The notes beneath the pieces are model-generated. The model was not told the DNA's origin. It saw nothing but the letters and a program-made list of their open reading frames with translations, and ran no database searches. From Bacteroidales bacterium (GTDB taxonomy: Bacteria; Bacteroidota; Bacteroidia; Bacteroidales; Marinilabiliaceae), in assembly GCA_024401335.1 (NCBI GenBank), contig JAKSLH010000001.1:186001-250000 (forward strand): a stretch of DNA of 64,000 nt. The letters are read 5' to 3'. Shown piece after piece: positions 36,985 to 47,100 of this stretch. Within the stretch, counting starts at the first letter, position 1. Every line of letters starts with the position of its first letter. Both the position numbers and the translations under genes were made by a program.

Positions 36985-37023
36985 AGGGGAGCGGCCTTCT
37001 GGTCGCTCCCCTTTGTTGTTTTT
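36985..37023 (+). terminator. Terminator of the DUF1846 gene
   Basis: 12-bp stem AGGGGAGCGGCC / GGTCGCTCCCCT (one wobble), 4-base loop, then TTTGTTGTTTTT. Confidence 0.9.
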
Positions 37024-37031
37024 ATACGCAA

Positions 37032-37060
37032 TAAAAAAGCCTCGGAGCATCCCCCGAGGC
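37032..37060 (-). terminator. Terminator of gpmI
   Basis: Stem GCCTCGG (37039-37045) / CCGAGGC (37054-37060). On the minus strand it is followed by TTTTTTATT. Confidence 0.82.
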
Positions 37061-37082
37061 CATATTGGTTGTTAATTGTCAA

Positions 37083-38594
37083 TTAGAACAAAGCCTTACC
37101 AGTCATGTCAGCTGGCTGTTCCAATCCCATGATCTTAAGGATAGAAGGAGCAACGTCAGCAAGTACGCCGTTCTCGATCTTTTCAACCTTGCGGTCTGTT
37201 ACATAAACGAATGGTACAGGGTTCAATGAGTGAGCTGTGTTAGGTGTGCCGTCCTCATTGAGAGCGTGGTCTGCATTACCGTGGTCAGCAATGATGATAA
37301 CCTCGTAGTCGTTCTTCTTGGCAGCTTCTACAGTCTCTTCTACACACTTGTCGATAGCTACAACAGCCTTCTCGATAGCCTCGTAGATGCCGGTGTGGCC
37401 TACCATATCACCATTAGCATAGTTCACTACGATAAACTCATACTTCTGAGTGTTGATAGCCTCAACGAGTTTATCCTTTACCTCGAATGCACTCATCTCA
37501 GGCTTCAAGTCGTATGTAGCAACCTTTGGCGATGGAACGAGGATTCTCTCTTCGCCGTCATATGGAGCTTCACGACCACCGTTGAAGAAGAATGTCACGT
37601 GTGCATACTTTTCTGTCTCTGCTATGTGGAGCTGCTTCTTGCCCTTTGCTGCGAGGTATTCGCCAAGTGTGTTCTGTACATTCTCCTTGTCGAAGATGAT
37701 GTGTACGTTCTTGAAGTTAGGATCGTATGGTGTCATGCAGCAGTAGTGGAGACCAGGGATAGTCTTCATGCCAGCCTCTGGCATATCCTGCTGTGTGAGA
37801 ACTACAGTAATCTCCTTTGCACGGTCGTTGCGGTAGTTGAAGAAGATAACAACATCACCTTCCTTTATTGTACCGTCTACTGTTGAATTGTTGATAGGCT
37901 TTACAAACTCGTCAGTTACGCCTTCGTCGTATGACTCCTGCATAGCCTTTACCATGTCAGTTGCCTGCTTGCCCTTGCCTTCGACGAGAAGGTCATAAGC
38001 CTCCTTTACACGCTCCCAACGCTTGTCGCGGTCCATTGCATAGAAACGACCAACGATAGACGCGATGACACCAGCCGACTTCTTTGTGTGCTCTGTCAAG
38101 TCCTTGATGAAGCCGAGACCGCTCTTAGGGTCAGTGTCACGACCGTCCATGAAGCAGTGGAGGTATGTGTTCTTGATGCCATACTCCTTAGCGATGTCGC
38201 AAAGTGCAAGAATATGGTTGAAGCTAGAGTGTACACCACCTGTCGATGTCAAGCCCATCAAATGTACATTCTTGCCGTTCTCTTTAGCGTATGAGAATGC
38301 TGAAACAATCTCCTTGTTCTTGAGGATAGAACCGTCAGCGCAAGCACGATTGATCTTAACGAGGTCCTGATATACGATACGGCCACCACCAATGTTGAGG
38401 TGACCTACCTCTGAGTTGCCCATCTGGCCGTCAGGCAAACCAACGTTCTCGCCAGAAGCCTGGAGCTGTGAATTTGGATAGTTTTTTACAAGTGAATCCC
38501 AATAAGGAGTAGCTGTGCAAGAGATTACGTCATCCTTCTTGCCGCTGCCGATGCCCCATCCGTCGAGGATCATCAAAAGTGCTTTCTTAGCCAT
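37083..38594 (-). CDS. gpmI: 2,3-bisphosphoglycerate-independent phosphoglycerate mutase
   Basis: 503-aa glycolytic enzyme of the alkaline-phosphatase superfamily with two manganese sites. Catalytic serine S61 lies in [15 protein letters not shown]. Other metal-binding blocks are [12 protein letters not shown] (D11) at the N-terminus, [11 protein letters not shown] and [12 protein letters not shown] near the C-terminus. It has its own promoter and terminator. The stop codon is fused to a TTGACAATTAAC repeat remnant (see the heptamer repeats). Confidence 0.97.
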   Translation of the reverse strand: MAKKALLMILDGWGIGSGKKDDVISCTATPYWDSLVKNYPNSQLQASGENVGLPDGQMGNSEVGHLNIGGGRIVYQDLVKINRACADGSILKNKEIVSAFSYAKENGKNVHLMGLTSTGGVHSSFNHILALCDIAKEYGIKNTYLHCFMDGRDTDPKSGLGFIKDLTEHTKKSAGVIASIVGRFYAMDRDKRWERVKEAYDLLVEGKGKQATDMVKAMQESYDEGVTDEFVKPINNSTVDGTIKEGDVVIFFNYRNDRAKEITVVLTQQDMPEAGMKTIPGLHYCCMTPYDPNFKNVHIIFDKENVQNTLGEYLAAKGKKQLHIAETEKYAHVTFFFNGGREAPYDGEERILVPSPKVATYDLKPEMSAFEVKDKLVEAINTQKYEFIVVNYANGDMVGHTGIYEAIEKAVVAIDKCVEETVEAAKKNDYEVIIIADHGNADHALNEDGTPNTAHSLNPVPFVYVTDRKVEKIENGVLADVAPSILKIMGLEQPADMTGKALF

Positions 38595-38643
38595 TTTGTT
38601 ATATGTTTTTGACTGTTTTTAATTTCGGTCTGTTTTCAAGATG

Positions 38644-38673
38644 CAAAAGTAGCAATTTATTGTCAAATGTCAA
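38644..38673 (-). promoter_or_regulatory. Promoter of gpmI
   Basis: Minus-strand TTG (38671-38673), 19-base spacer, TACTTTTG (38644-38651); 49 bases before the ATG. Confidence 0.7.
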
Positions 38674-38765
38674 TTGTGCAACTCTAAATATAAGTTCATA
38701 TTGCACCTTCCGCTAACATCTTTAAATATATAGCGGTTAAGGGTGTTTTATTGTGTAATGAGGAA

Positions 38766-39482
38766 CTACGCTGTAATCAGTATATCATCTGGCAACTTTA
38801 CTAACGTCTCGTTTACCTTGATTGCGTTGTTGAACAGGTTCTCTATGGAATGCTCATATTTGGTATGAGGCACTTTAGCCATGAGTTTTATTCCTTGGCA
38901 TAAGCATACTGTCACTTCTGCATAATTGGTGAGCATCGTAATGTCATATTTGAAGCCCAATGACTTGGCTTTTTCTGATATGAATGCTTCAAGGCCTGCT
39001 GATGCTTTCTCCATTACATGAGCGTTCTGCCAACCGATGAAGAGCACTCTTTCCCACTCTGCCATCCACGATGCAGAGATGTTTTCCAGGCGAGTTATGA
39101 ATTCTGATGTAGAATTGATGCTAATCAGCTGTGGAAGCTTTACAGAACCTGATAAATATGTGCACGATATCTCGCGACCTGCTCCTGTGATGCGAAGGGC
39201 AAGCCTGATAGAGAATCCGTTATAGCGTATTATGAGTCGCTCTACTCCGTCTGGTGCTGTAGGAGACAGCGAAAGTCTAGTCCTGGAGAACCCATGTAAC
39301 ATCAGGTTGTCCGCAACATTTGACAGCATAAATGCTCCCGTAGGACTAGCTGGGTGTATGATGGTAGCAGCCAATGATGCTATGTGTGATAGCATGAAAT
39401 CGACCTTGCATGTTGTGGCGTCGCCTGTTGATAACAATTCTGAAGCGAGTCGGTCGGCTGAAAACTTAGGTTGCTTTGCCAT
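38766..39482 (-). CDS. Protein of unknown function (238 aa)
   Basis: I do not recognise this family. It has no signal peptide or clear membrane span. It begins MAKQPKFSADRLASELLSTGDA and has moderately hydrophobic beta-rich stretches (ERLIIRYNGFSIRLALRITG; ITMLTNYAEVTVCLCQGIKLMAK) and one tryptophan-rich helix (ISASWMAEWERVLFIGWQNAH). It is divergent from the EamA exporter gene with 116 bases between them; a variant -7 box TACCTTCG lies at 39539-39546 on its strand. Codon usage looks like its neighbours. Confidence is in the gene being real, not in a role. Confidence 0.72.
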   Translation of the reverse strand: MAKQPKFSADRLASELLSTGDATTCKVDFMLSHIASLAATIIHPASPTGAFMLSNVADNLMLHGFSRTRLSLSPTAPDGVERLIIRYNGFSIRLALRITGAGREISCTYLSGSVKLPQLISINSTSEFITRLENISASWMAEWERVLFIGWQNAHVMEKASAGLEAFISEKAKSLGFKYDITMLTNYAEVTVCLCQGIKLMAKVPHTKYEHSIENLFNNAIKVNETLVKLPDDILITA

Positions 39483-39568
39483 AATTGTATTCTTTGTTCT
39501 TTATTCCTTATTACGTTGCTCAGCGTGAAAAGGTTTTGCGAAGGTACTTTGTGTGTGTAAAAATTCGC

Positions 39569-39576
39569 TATATTTG
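39569..39576 (+). promoter_or_regulatory. Promoter -7 box of the EamA exporter operon
   Basis: TATATTTG, 22 bases before the ATG at 39599. A TTTG at 39548-39551 is a poorly spaced (17-base) -33 candidate. Confidence 0.6.
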
Positions 39577-39598
39577 TTCCGACAAAACAGATGATGTA

Positions 39599-40537
39599 AT
39601 GAGTACTGGTGGTGTACGGAACACTTTCCCGGGACACTTGGCTATGCTGGTGTCAAATATGCTATGGGGCCTGATGGCTCCTGTCTCTAAGGATACACTT
39701 AATTATTTTCATGAAGTAGGCATCTCTGCCTTTACTCTTGCCGCTTTCAGAATGATTGGCGCAGCACTTGCTTTTTGGCTTTTGTCTGCTTTTTTGCCTA
39801 AAGAAAAGACCACATGGAATGATAGAGGCAAGTTGTTTGTCGCCGGTATGTTGAGTATCGTTTTCAATCAGTGCCTGTTTATCGTGGGTGTTTCTTTCAC
39901 CACTCCTATTGATGCGTCTGTTGTTACGACGATGCTTCCTATAGCTACGATGATCCTTGCTGCAATTATACTGCATGAGCCGATAACCGGACTTAAGGTA
40001 CTGGGTGTCGCTCTTGGTATGACAGGGGCTATATTGCTTATATTGGGCGGCGGCCAGGGATTGAGTTTTCAGCGAGACAATATTATCGGTGATCTCATGT
40101 GCTTGACTGCTCAGTTTAGTTTCGCAGCCTACCTTGTGTTTTTTAAGGGGTTCATTGGCCGATTCTCGCCGGTCACTCTCATGAAGTGGATGTTCCTCTC
40201 TTCAGCTCTTGTCATTATACCTTTTGCTGTCCCTCGCATAGTTGCAATAGATTTCTCTCAAATGCCTGTAAAGGTTATTCTCGAAATTTGTTATACTGTC
40301 TTCGTAGCAACATTCTTCACTTATCTTCTGGTCCCTACTGGTCAAAAGCTGCTTCGTCCGACAACGGTGTCTATGTATAATTATGTTCAACCTGTAGTGT
40401 CAACATCTGTGGCGTTGCTGTGGGGAATGACTACGTTCGGATGGGTTAAAGGGTTGGCTATCGCACTTGTGTTTGCGGGCGTGTATATAGTGACTCAGAG
40501 TAAGAGTAAACAGCAGCTGGACGCAGAAAAAGCATAA
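39599..40537 (+). CDS. EamA/DMT-family inner-membrane transporter
   Basis: 312 aa with ten predicted membrane helices in two EamA halves (about 12-140 and 155-295): MLVSNMLWGLMAPVSKD begins TM1, and LWGMTTFGWVKGLAIALVFAGVYIVT ends the protein. DMT exporters move amino acids, metabolites or drugs; the substrate is not apparent. The open frame extends to 39485 but crosses the promoter, so the ATG at 39599 is used. The TPR gene follows after 6 bases, so they form an operon. Confidence 0.9.
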   Translation: MSTGGVRNTFPGHLAMLVSNMLWGLMAPVSKDTLNYFHEVGISAFTLAAFRMIGAALAFWLLSAFLPKEKTTWNDRGKLFVAGMLSIVFNQCLFIVGVSFTTPIDASVVTTMLPIATMILAAIILHEPITGLKVLGVALGMTGAILLILGGGQGLSFQRDNIIGDLMCLTAQFSFAAYLVFFKGFIGRFSPVTLMKWMFLSSALVIIPFAVPRIVAIDFSQMPVKVILEICYTVFVATFFTYLLVPTGQKLLRPTTVSMYNYVQPVVSTSVALLWGMTTFGWVKGLAIALVFAGVYIVTQSKSKQQLDAEKA

Positions 40538-40543
40538 AATGAT

Positions 40544-41527
40544 ATGAATAGATTTTGGTTTGTGACTTTCTTGCTTGTTTCCGTATGTGCTAGCGTTAGT
40601 GCGCAGTCTACGGCAAGACAGGATTCTCTGATTAATATGGGTAGGGTATGGCGTGATGCCAACAACTATGTGATGGCTATCGACCAGTTCCTTAGGGCTG
40701 GTGGTGATGAGGCTGAATATGAGGTTGCTCTGACTCATTATACCATGGGCAAGATAGCGATGGCAATATCCGAATGTAAGGCTATCGTTCAACGTGACAA
40801 TGCCTTCAGTATGGACGCTGAGGTTCTGATTGGCTTGTGTCGAGAGCGACAGGGATACGAGCGTGTGGCTAAGCGCATCTATAGACGGATGACAGAGAAG
40901 GGTAGTGCTATGGCGGCTTATTATTATGCTCGTATGATGCAGCGTAAGGGGCGGCTCGATGAGGCCGAAGAGATGGCTCAGAAGTCTATCCTTATCGATA
41001 ATTGTATCCCAGAGGTGCATTTCCTCCTTTCGACTATCATGGCTCAGAAGTGCGAACGCTATAAGGCGATGATGCCTCTTTACTTCTTTCTTATTGTCAA
41101 CAACGATGAAAATAATCAGAGGTTGGCATATTCCAATCTTATCAGGTTGTGGCGTCGAAGCGCTTCAACGATGAATATCCTAAAGAAGGATTTGAAAAAG
41201 GACGAAATGACAATTCGGATCGAGAATTATATCGAGAGTATCGCAACCTCTGATTCTATTGCAAATCTCGATGGACGTGAGCAGATAGAGGCATTGTTGA
41301 AGAATACTGATGGACTGATCAACTTCTTGTTGAATGAAACAGAAAACAACCTCGATTTTTGGCAGGTAGTTTATGCCGATTTCTTTGTGAAACTTGCGCC
41401 TCGCAATTTCATCAAGCCGTATGTCTATTATATCTCCGACGCATCACATCATGCTGCTGTACTTGAATATGTCGCGCAAGATGAATTCCTTTTCAACGAA
41501 TTCCGTCTTTGGATGTCTGCGCAATAG
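40544..41527 (+). CDS. Exported TPR-repeat protein
   Basis: 327 aa with signal peptide MNRFWFVTFLLVSVCASVSAQ, predicted periplasmic. Residues about 25-190 form TPR-like helix pairs (SLINMGRVWRDANNYVMAIDQFLRAGG; RVAKRIYRRMTEKGSAMAAYYYARMMQRKGRLDEAEEMA). The C-terminal half is helical without recognisable domain. It is coupled to the EamA exporter (6-base gap). Likely a protein-protein interaction scaffold; partner unknown. Confidence 0.75.
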   Translation: MNRFWFVTFLLVSVCASVSAQSTARQDSLINMGRVWRDANNYVMAIDQFLRAGGDEAEYEVALTHYTMGKIAMAISECKAIVQRDNAFSMDAEVLIGLCRERQGYERVAKRIYRRMTEKGSAMAAYYYARMMQRKGRLDEAEEMAQKSILIDNCIPEVHFLLSTIMAQKCERYKAMMPLYFFLIVNNDENNQRLAYSNLIRLWRRSASTMNILKKDLKKDEMTIRIENYIESIATSDSIANLDGREQIEALLKNTDGLINFLLNETENNLDFWQVVYADFFVKLAPRNFIKPYVYYISDASHHAAVLEYVAQDEFLFNEFRLWMSAQ

Positions 41528-41582
41528 CATTTAGTGGCCTAATTTTTTATTAAGTAACTGTATCATGTATTTACAAAAATTA

Positions 41583-41601
41583 TATATTTGCAATATATTT
41601 G
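41583..41601 (+). promoter_or_regulatory. Tandem -7 boxes before the Cse60-like gene
   Basis: Two identical TATATTTG boxes, at 41583-41590 and 41594-41601, both followed by CAA. They are 11 bases apart and end 22 bases before the ATG. Confidence 0.6.
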
Positions 41602-41623
41602 CAAACGATAAATAACATCAACT

Positions 41624-41815
41624 ATGGCTAAAGTTTTAACTAAACACTTCCAGTACTCAGGTACTGACGATTTTGATACAGCACTTGATACACAGATAAA
41701 TGAGTTCCTCAGCCAGGAAGGTATTCCTGCAGAAGATCTTATTACAATCAAATATGAAGGTCACTCGGCTCTTGGTGTGAACACATATTCTGCATTGGTT
41801 ATCTATAAGAAATAA
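41624..41815 (+). CDS. Small Cse60-like protein
   Basis: 63 aa, beginning MAKVLTKHFQYSGTDDFDTALDTQINEFLS and ending with the hydrophobic strand YSALVIYKK. The layout, including the N-terminal DxALDTQINEFL helix, the central KYEGHSALGVN and the final strand, resembles the small Cse60/DUF2758 family. Those proteins are named from Bacillus sporulation, but homologues occur in non-sporulating Bacteroidales and their role is unknown. Own promoter and terminator indicate a separately expressed small gene. Confidence 0.7.
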   Translation: MAKVLTKHFQYSGTDDFDTALDTQINEFLSQEGIPAEDLITIKYEGHSALGVNTYSALVIYKK

Positions 41816-41842
41816 ATTTTGAGGACTATCCTCTTACAATAT

Positions 41843-41884
41843 AAGGCAATCAGCTAGATCTTGACGGCTGGTTGCCTTTTGTTA
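41843..41884 (+). terminator. Terminator of the Cse60-like gene
   Basis: 12-bp stem AAGGCAATCAGC / GCTGGTTGCCTT (one wobble), then TTTTGTTATT. It ends 12 bases before the next gene's ATG. Confidence 0.82.
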
Positions 41885-41895
41885 TTGCTACTATT

Positions 41896-42639
41896 ATGAA
41901 GATATCATTACTTCAAACCGATATTGTGTGGTCTGACCCTAAGGCCAATTGTGACCATATTGACTCTCTTGTCGCTTCTATGCCTCAATCTGATGTTTAT
42001 GTCCTTCCTGAGATGTTTTCTACAGGCTTCGCTACCAATCCTGAGGGCGTGGCTGAACGTGACGAATTCACACTCTCTTGGATGAAATCTTTCGCTTCAA
42101 AGCATGATGCGGCTATTTGTGGTAGCGTCGCTGTGCAAACAGATGATGGCTATAGAAATCGTTTCTATTTCGTTGAACCAGATGGTAAGGTGACTTTCTA
42201 CGATAAGCGCCACCTTTTCTCATATGGAGGTGAGCATAAGCGTTATACTCGTGGCGAAAAACGTGTTGTTGTTGAATTTCGTGGTGTGAGAATATTGCTA
42301 CAGGTGTGCTACGATCTCCGTTTTCCAGTCTTCTCTCGCAACCATAAGGACTATGATGCCATCTTCTATGTCGCCAACTGGCCTGTCGCTCGTCTTGAAG
42401 TATGGAAGACTCTTCTTCATGCTCGTGCATTGGAGAATCAGTGTTATGTCGTTGGAGTGAATAGATGCGGAACTGATCCTGCATGCGAATATAGTGGCGG
42501 CACTATGCTTATCGATGCTTATGGCCGTAACGTCGCTGAATGTGCTTATGGCAAGGAAGATTCACTGACTGCTGACCTTGATTTGGAAAAGCTTGCCTCA
42601 TTCAGAGCAAAATTTCCGGTTCTTGACGACGCGGACTGA
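41896..42639 (+). CDS. Omega-amidase-like carbon-nitrogen hydrolase (YafV/NIT2 type)
   Basis: 247 aa of the nitrilase superfamily. The Glu-Lys-Cys triad is visible as E39 (VLPEMFSTGF), K104 (FYDKRHLF) and C138 (LLQVCYDLRFPVF). The last block is characteristic of YafV/Nit2 omega-amidases, which deamidate alpha-ketoglutaramate in repair of glutamine transamination products. No export signal. The ATG at 41896 is preferred because the upstream frame (to 41872) lies in the preceding terminator. How it is transcribed past that terminator is unclear; no good promoter was found. Confidence 0.88.
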   Translation: MKISLLQTDIVWSDPKANCDHIDSLVASMPQSDVYVLPEMFSTGFATNPEGVAERDEFTLSWMKSFASKHDAAICGSVAVQTDDGYRNRFYFVEPDGKVTFYDKRHLFSYGGEHKRYTRGEKRVVVEFRGVRILLQVCYDLRFPVFSRNHKDYDAIFYVANWPVARLEVWKTLLHARALENQCYVVGVNRCGTDPACEYSGGTMLIDAYGRNVAECAYGKEDSLTADLDLEKLASFRAKFPVLDDAD

Positions 42640-42658
42640 TATCTTATTGCAAAAAAAC

Positions 42659-42690
42659 AGAAGAGGCTATCCGTATGGGTAGCCTCTTCT
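42659..42690. terminator. Bidirectional terminator between convergent genes
   Basis: 14-bp stem AGAAGAGGCTATCC / GGGTAGCCTCTTCT (one wobble), 4-base loop. A T-rich tract lies on the plus side and AAAAAAAC precedes it for the minus strand. Confidence 0.9.
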
Positions 42691-42708
42691 AGTTTTGCTT
42701 TTTTTTGC

Positions 42709-43998
42709 TTATTCTTTAACTGTGTATACTTGGAAATTATCAAGATACATAGATCCTACAAGTGTTCCATAGCTCATGATGAAACGTTTTGCTCCATCAC
42801 CAGTGCAGTTTATCGTAGTGTTAATATGCTGCCATTCTGTCGTGAGTTTTATGGTTGTATTTCCGCAATCTTTATAACCATCTGTGTTCTGGAATCCGAT
42901 GTTATATTGATATTCGCTATCTGCCTTTACATCAAACTCAACGTGATATGTTGTACCATTGACAAACTCTGTATCTATGTCGTATGCAGTTTGTGCTTCC
43001 CATGAGTTGACCTCAGAAGGGTTTGTGAGTTTGTAAACCTTGCTTCCGTTGTCCTCTACTATCTCAATAGTTGAGCCGTTACCCCAACCACCGATCTTCT
43101 GACCACCTTCAACATCATCGTTAACTAAGAACTCCTTGCTTGCATCACTTACACCAGGATTTGGCTGTGGATCTGCAGCACCTGCCTCTTCAATGTATAA
43201 TTCTACATTGTCAAGATAGATTGAACCAGCAAGTGATCCATAGCTCATTATAAATCTAGTTGCACCATCACCTGTACATTTGATTGTTGTTTTTACATGC
43301 TGCCAATCTGTTGTTAGGTTTATAGTTGTATTTCCGCAATCTTTGTATCCGTCTGTATTTTGGAATCCTATGTTATATGCGTAGTCTGCTGACGCCTTTA
43401 TGTCAAATTCAACTATGTACTCAATTCCATTTTCAAATGGGGTTTCGATGTCATAAGCTGTTTGCGCTTCCCATGAATTTACTTCAGATGGGTTTGTGAA
43501 CTTGTATGTTTTACTGCCATTTTCGTCAATAATCTCAATAGTTGAGCTGTTACCCCAACCACCGATTTTCTGACCACCTTCAACATCATCGCTTATAATC
43601 ATTTTCTTGACTACTGGTGCTGGTTCTTTAGGCTCTTCCTCGCCACCTGCTGCTGAAACAGCCTTGAAAGTAGCAGTTACCTTTACATCCTCAATGACAT
43701 AAGGGATGGTATACTTGCCATCTTTTACTTCTTTTGTGACATCCTTGTCGCCAACCATGAGTTTGTCGAGTGCATAGCCATCGTCAGGTGTTACTGTGAT
43801 TGTTACTTCATCTCCAAATTTGCTGATAGTTGTCGCTGTTACAGTGCCATTGGTAGGCTGCTCTACTAAAACAAATTCAGGCGTTTCTGGATCTGGAAAT
43901 TCTGGATCATCTCCATCGTCGCAAGATGTAATGAGCAGGCTTGTACAGATAAGGCTTGCAAGCATGAACTGCTTGCCATACATTAAGAATTTTTTCAT
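42709..43998 (-). CDS. Surface lipoprotein with a bacterial-repeat domain and two tandem carbohydrate-binding modules
   Basis: 429 aa. Lipobox LLITSC with cysteine 26 is followed by the acidic DDGDDPEF, consistent with a Bacteroidetes surface-export signal. Residues about 40-112 form one bacterial-repeat domain (NGTVTATTISKFGDEVTITV..GYALDKLM..VKVTATFKA), the same type as in the giant protein at 8481. Two near-identical modules follow (about 134-270 and 290-427), each starting DDVEGGQKIGGWGN and ending IYLDN or MYLDN; they resemble CBM4/9-like beta-sandwich sugar-binding domains. Position beside the HTCS and GH51 genes suggests it binds arabinose-containing polysaccharide. Promoter at 44035-44066. 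Confidence 0.8.
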   Translation of the reverse strand: MKKFLMYGKQFMLASLICTSLLITSCDDGDDPEFPDPETPEFVLVEQPTNGTVTATTISKFGDEVTITVTPDDGYALDKLMVGDKDVTKEVKDGKYTIPYVIEDVKVTATFKAVSAAGGEEEPKEPAPVVKKMIISDDVEGGQKIGGWGNSSTIEIIDENGSKTYKFTNPSEVNSWEAQTAYDIETPFENGIEYIVEFDIKASADYAYNIGFQNTDGYKDCGNTTINLTTDWQHVKTTIKCTGDGATRFIMSYGSLAGSIYLDNVELYIEEAGAADPQPNPGVSDASKEFLVNDDVEGGQKIGGWGNGSTIEIVEDNGSKVYKLTNPSEVNSWEAQTAYDIDTEFVNGTTYHVEFDVKADSEYQYNIGFQNTDGYKDCGNTTIKLTTEWQHINTTINCTGDGAKRFIMSYGTLVGSMYLDNFQVYTVKE

Positions 43999-44034
43999 GA
44001 TAATAATTATTAATTATTTGCTCAAACTTCGATG

Positions 44035-44066
44035 CAAAACTAAATAATTATTTTCATATATGTCAA
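44035..44066 (-). promoter_or_regulatory. Promoter of the CBM lipoprotein
   Basis: Minus-strand TTG (44064-44066), 21-base spacer, TAGTTTTG (44035-44042); about 36 bases upstream of the ATG. Confidence 0.65.
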
Positions 44067-44116
44067 CAAAATAAAAAAATCTTTAATGTTTATTCCCTTA
44101 TATGACCCTTTTCTTG

Positions 44117-47100
44117 CTATTCATCATCTTCCTGAGGCATTTCAACTATGTCGTCTTCTCCTTTTGTCCCGTCTAGCAATACACTCGGGGTGACACAGAA
44201 ATGCTTGGTGAAGCATCTTGTGAAGTATTTAGGGTCGTTAAATCCTACTTCATAAGCTATTTGCGAGATGTTCATGTTCTTTGTACCTCTGTTCATTATT
44301 ATGAGGTGCTTGGCAATATTCAGACGATACGATCTGATGAATACTCCTGGAGACTGGCCTATCACGTTCTGCATCTTCTTGTTGAGCATGCTCTTGCTGC
44401 ATCCCATGCTCTTCAATATGTCGTCTATTGAATAGGCCGAATCCATGTAGTTCTTCTCAACTAGCTCCAGCACTTTCTTCACAAACTTCTCGTCATCCGA
44501 CTCCTTGTCTATGTTTAGGTCGTCTGTGTTCAGAGAATACTGGAATTTCTGCTGGCTTGCTTTGCGCCCATCCAGTATTCCACTTATGCGAGCCAATAGC
44601 ATCTGCTCGTCAAATGGCTTGTGCAGGTATGACTCAACTCCTATCTTATAGCTCTTTGTCCTGTACTCGTCCGACATCTGGGCTGTTAGCACAAGTATAG
44701 GTATGTGCGAGAATGAGAAGTTGTTCTTTACTCTTGTTGAGAATTCTATGCCATCCATGACTGGCATCATGAGGTCACAGATGATGAAGTCTATGTCGTT
44801 CTCAGCAAGTACTGTCAATCCTTGTACACCGTCTTTCGCTTCATATACATTATACTGGTCGTTGAGTATCGTTCCGATGTAGTTACGCATGTCTCTGTTG
44901 TCTTCAACGACTAGCACATTCATCTTGTTCTTTGTCTCAGCCTCCTGCTCTTCAAGCTCTGTCTCTTCTGCCAGCTGCTCTGCTTTCTGTTCGTCTGCTA
45001 TAGGTGTTCCCTCTACGAATGGAAGCAAGACTCTCATCGAACAACCTTTGTTCTGGTTGTTCTTTGCCCATATAGTTCCTCCCGCCTGTTCTACGAGTTT
45101 GCGACAGAGGTAAAGGCCTATGCCTGTGCCCGATTGCCCATAGACCAAACTCTTGGTGTGGTTGTCGCTCTGATAATAGCGGTAGAATATCTTGTCTAGT
45201 TCTTCTTCCGGTATGCCTTCTCCTTCGTCACGCACGCTGATATATAGCCACTCTTTGCCGTCTTTTCTTATGTTGGCAAGGAATGTCTGCACTCTGCTGC
45301 TGTCGTTGGTGTATTTCACAGCATTCGACAAAAGATTCGTCATCATTTTGTTCATGCTATCAGTGTCGTACATCACGGTCTCTGTGCGTATTCTGTAGTA
45401 ACACTCTACGTTGATGTTTCTCTCGCTGGCATATACTGAAAATGGATGCACTATGTCTTCTATGAATGGCACTAGTCGTCCGCTTGTTGGCTTGAGCTCC
45501 ATGTTGCCAGTCTCGAGTTTTCTGAAGTCCATAAGCTGGTTGACTAGCTGCAATAGGTCATGCGAGTTTTTCTCGACGAGTTTTAGCAAATCAAGCACTT
45601 TCTCGTCTTTGGTCAAACCTATGGCTCGCTTTATCGGACCGATAATCAGGGTTATCGGAGTTCGTATTTCGTGCGATATGTTGGTAAAGAACTGCAGTTT
45701 GTCAACCGATAGTTTCTGTATCTTGGTCGACATCTCCTGTATGCTCTCTTTCTGCTGGGTTATCTTGATGTTTTGTTCGCTCAGCGTGATGTTCTGACGC
45801 TCTAGCTCCTCTGTCTTCTCTTCAAGCACTCTCTTCTGGTTCTCTAGCTCGTCGGTTCTCTCTTTTACTAGCATGTGCAATAGTCTCTGCTGCTCTTTGT
45901 AGTTGCGCATTCTGTATCTGAAGAATTGCCATAGCAACAGGCTGATGATGCCTATGATAAGCAGATAAAACCATATGGTCTTGTAGAAGAATGGCTCTAC
46001 GTGTATCTCTATCGATGTTGGCGAGCTCCAGTTCTCATAGCCGTCAGTACAGCACACCTCGAGCTCATAGTCTCCCGGAGGTAGGTTGGTGTAAGTGGCT
46101 ACTCTTCTTTCAGACGATGTTTCTATCCAATTCGAGTCAAATCCTACGAGGCGGTACTTATACGATATATACTTTGGGTTCCTATAGTTCAATGCCGAAA
46201 ATTCTATGGTGAACGACTTGTCTCTCTCGTGCATAGTTATCTCGTCCGCATAGCTTATGTCTTGCGTTATATATCCTGTTCCGGCGCCTACTGCTGTGTT
46301 GAGCACATTAAATGATGTGAAGGTTGGCCTTGCTAGATGGTAGTCTGTCAGTGTTGTCGAACGTCTCTTTATTTCTGTAAGTCCGGCTGTAGAACCGAAA
46401 TATATGTTGCCTGTCATTGGTGATGCGTATGCTCCGTTCCAATAGAAGTTGTCGCATATTAGTCCGTTCTCTGTCGAATAGTTTATAACCTTCTTGCTCT
46501 GTGGCTCTATCATCGATAATCCGCAGTTCGTACTTGCCCAGATGTTACCTGCCGCATCTTCCACTACGCCTCTTACGCTGTTGTTTGTAAGGCCGTCTTT
46601 CACTGAGAATGAATAAAACTTCTCGTCACCCGATCTTCTGTAGAACACGCCATATCCATTCGTTCCTATGTACATAGTTCCGTCTTTGGCTTTATGCAAG
46701 AATGTGATGCGCGGATTCATCATCGACTTAGGCTCGTCTAGTCGGCTGTCGAATATCTCATATCTTACCGAGTCTCCTCTCAGTGAGTTCAAGTCTACTA
46801 TGAGAAGCGCGTTGGCCGTTCCGAGCCATAGCTTGTCTTCCGAATCAATGGCTCCTCCTATGGCTCCCTGCATGTGATTCACTCGCGAATCGTGTATTGG
46901 TGTGGTGAAGATGCCGTCTTTTATGAAGTATATCACGTCGTTTGTCGACATCCACACTCCTTTGTTTACCGGGTCCGCTACTAAGCAGCCTACAAATAAA
47001 TTCTGTATGTCGGTGTATCTTTTTATTACTGGCGCGTTTGGCTTGTTGATGTCAAGCACACAGACTCCATTTCCCCATGTGCCTACCCATAGGTGATTGT

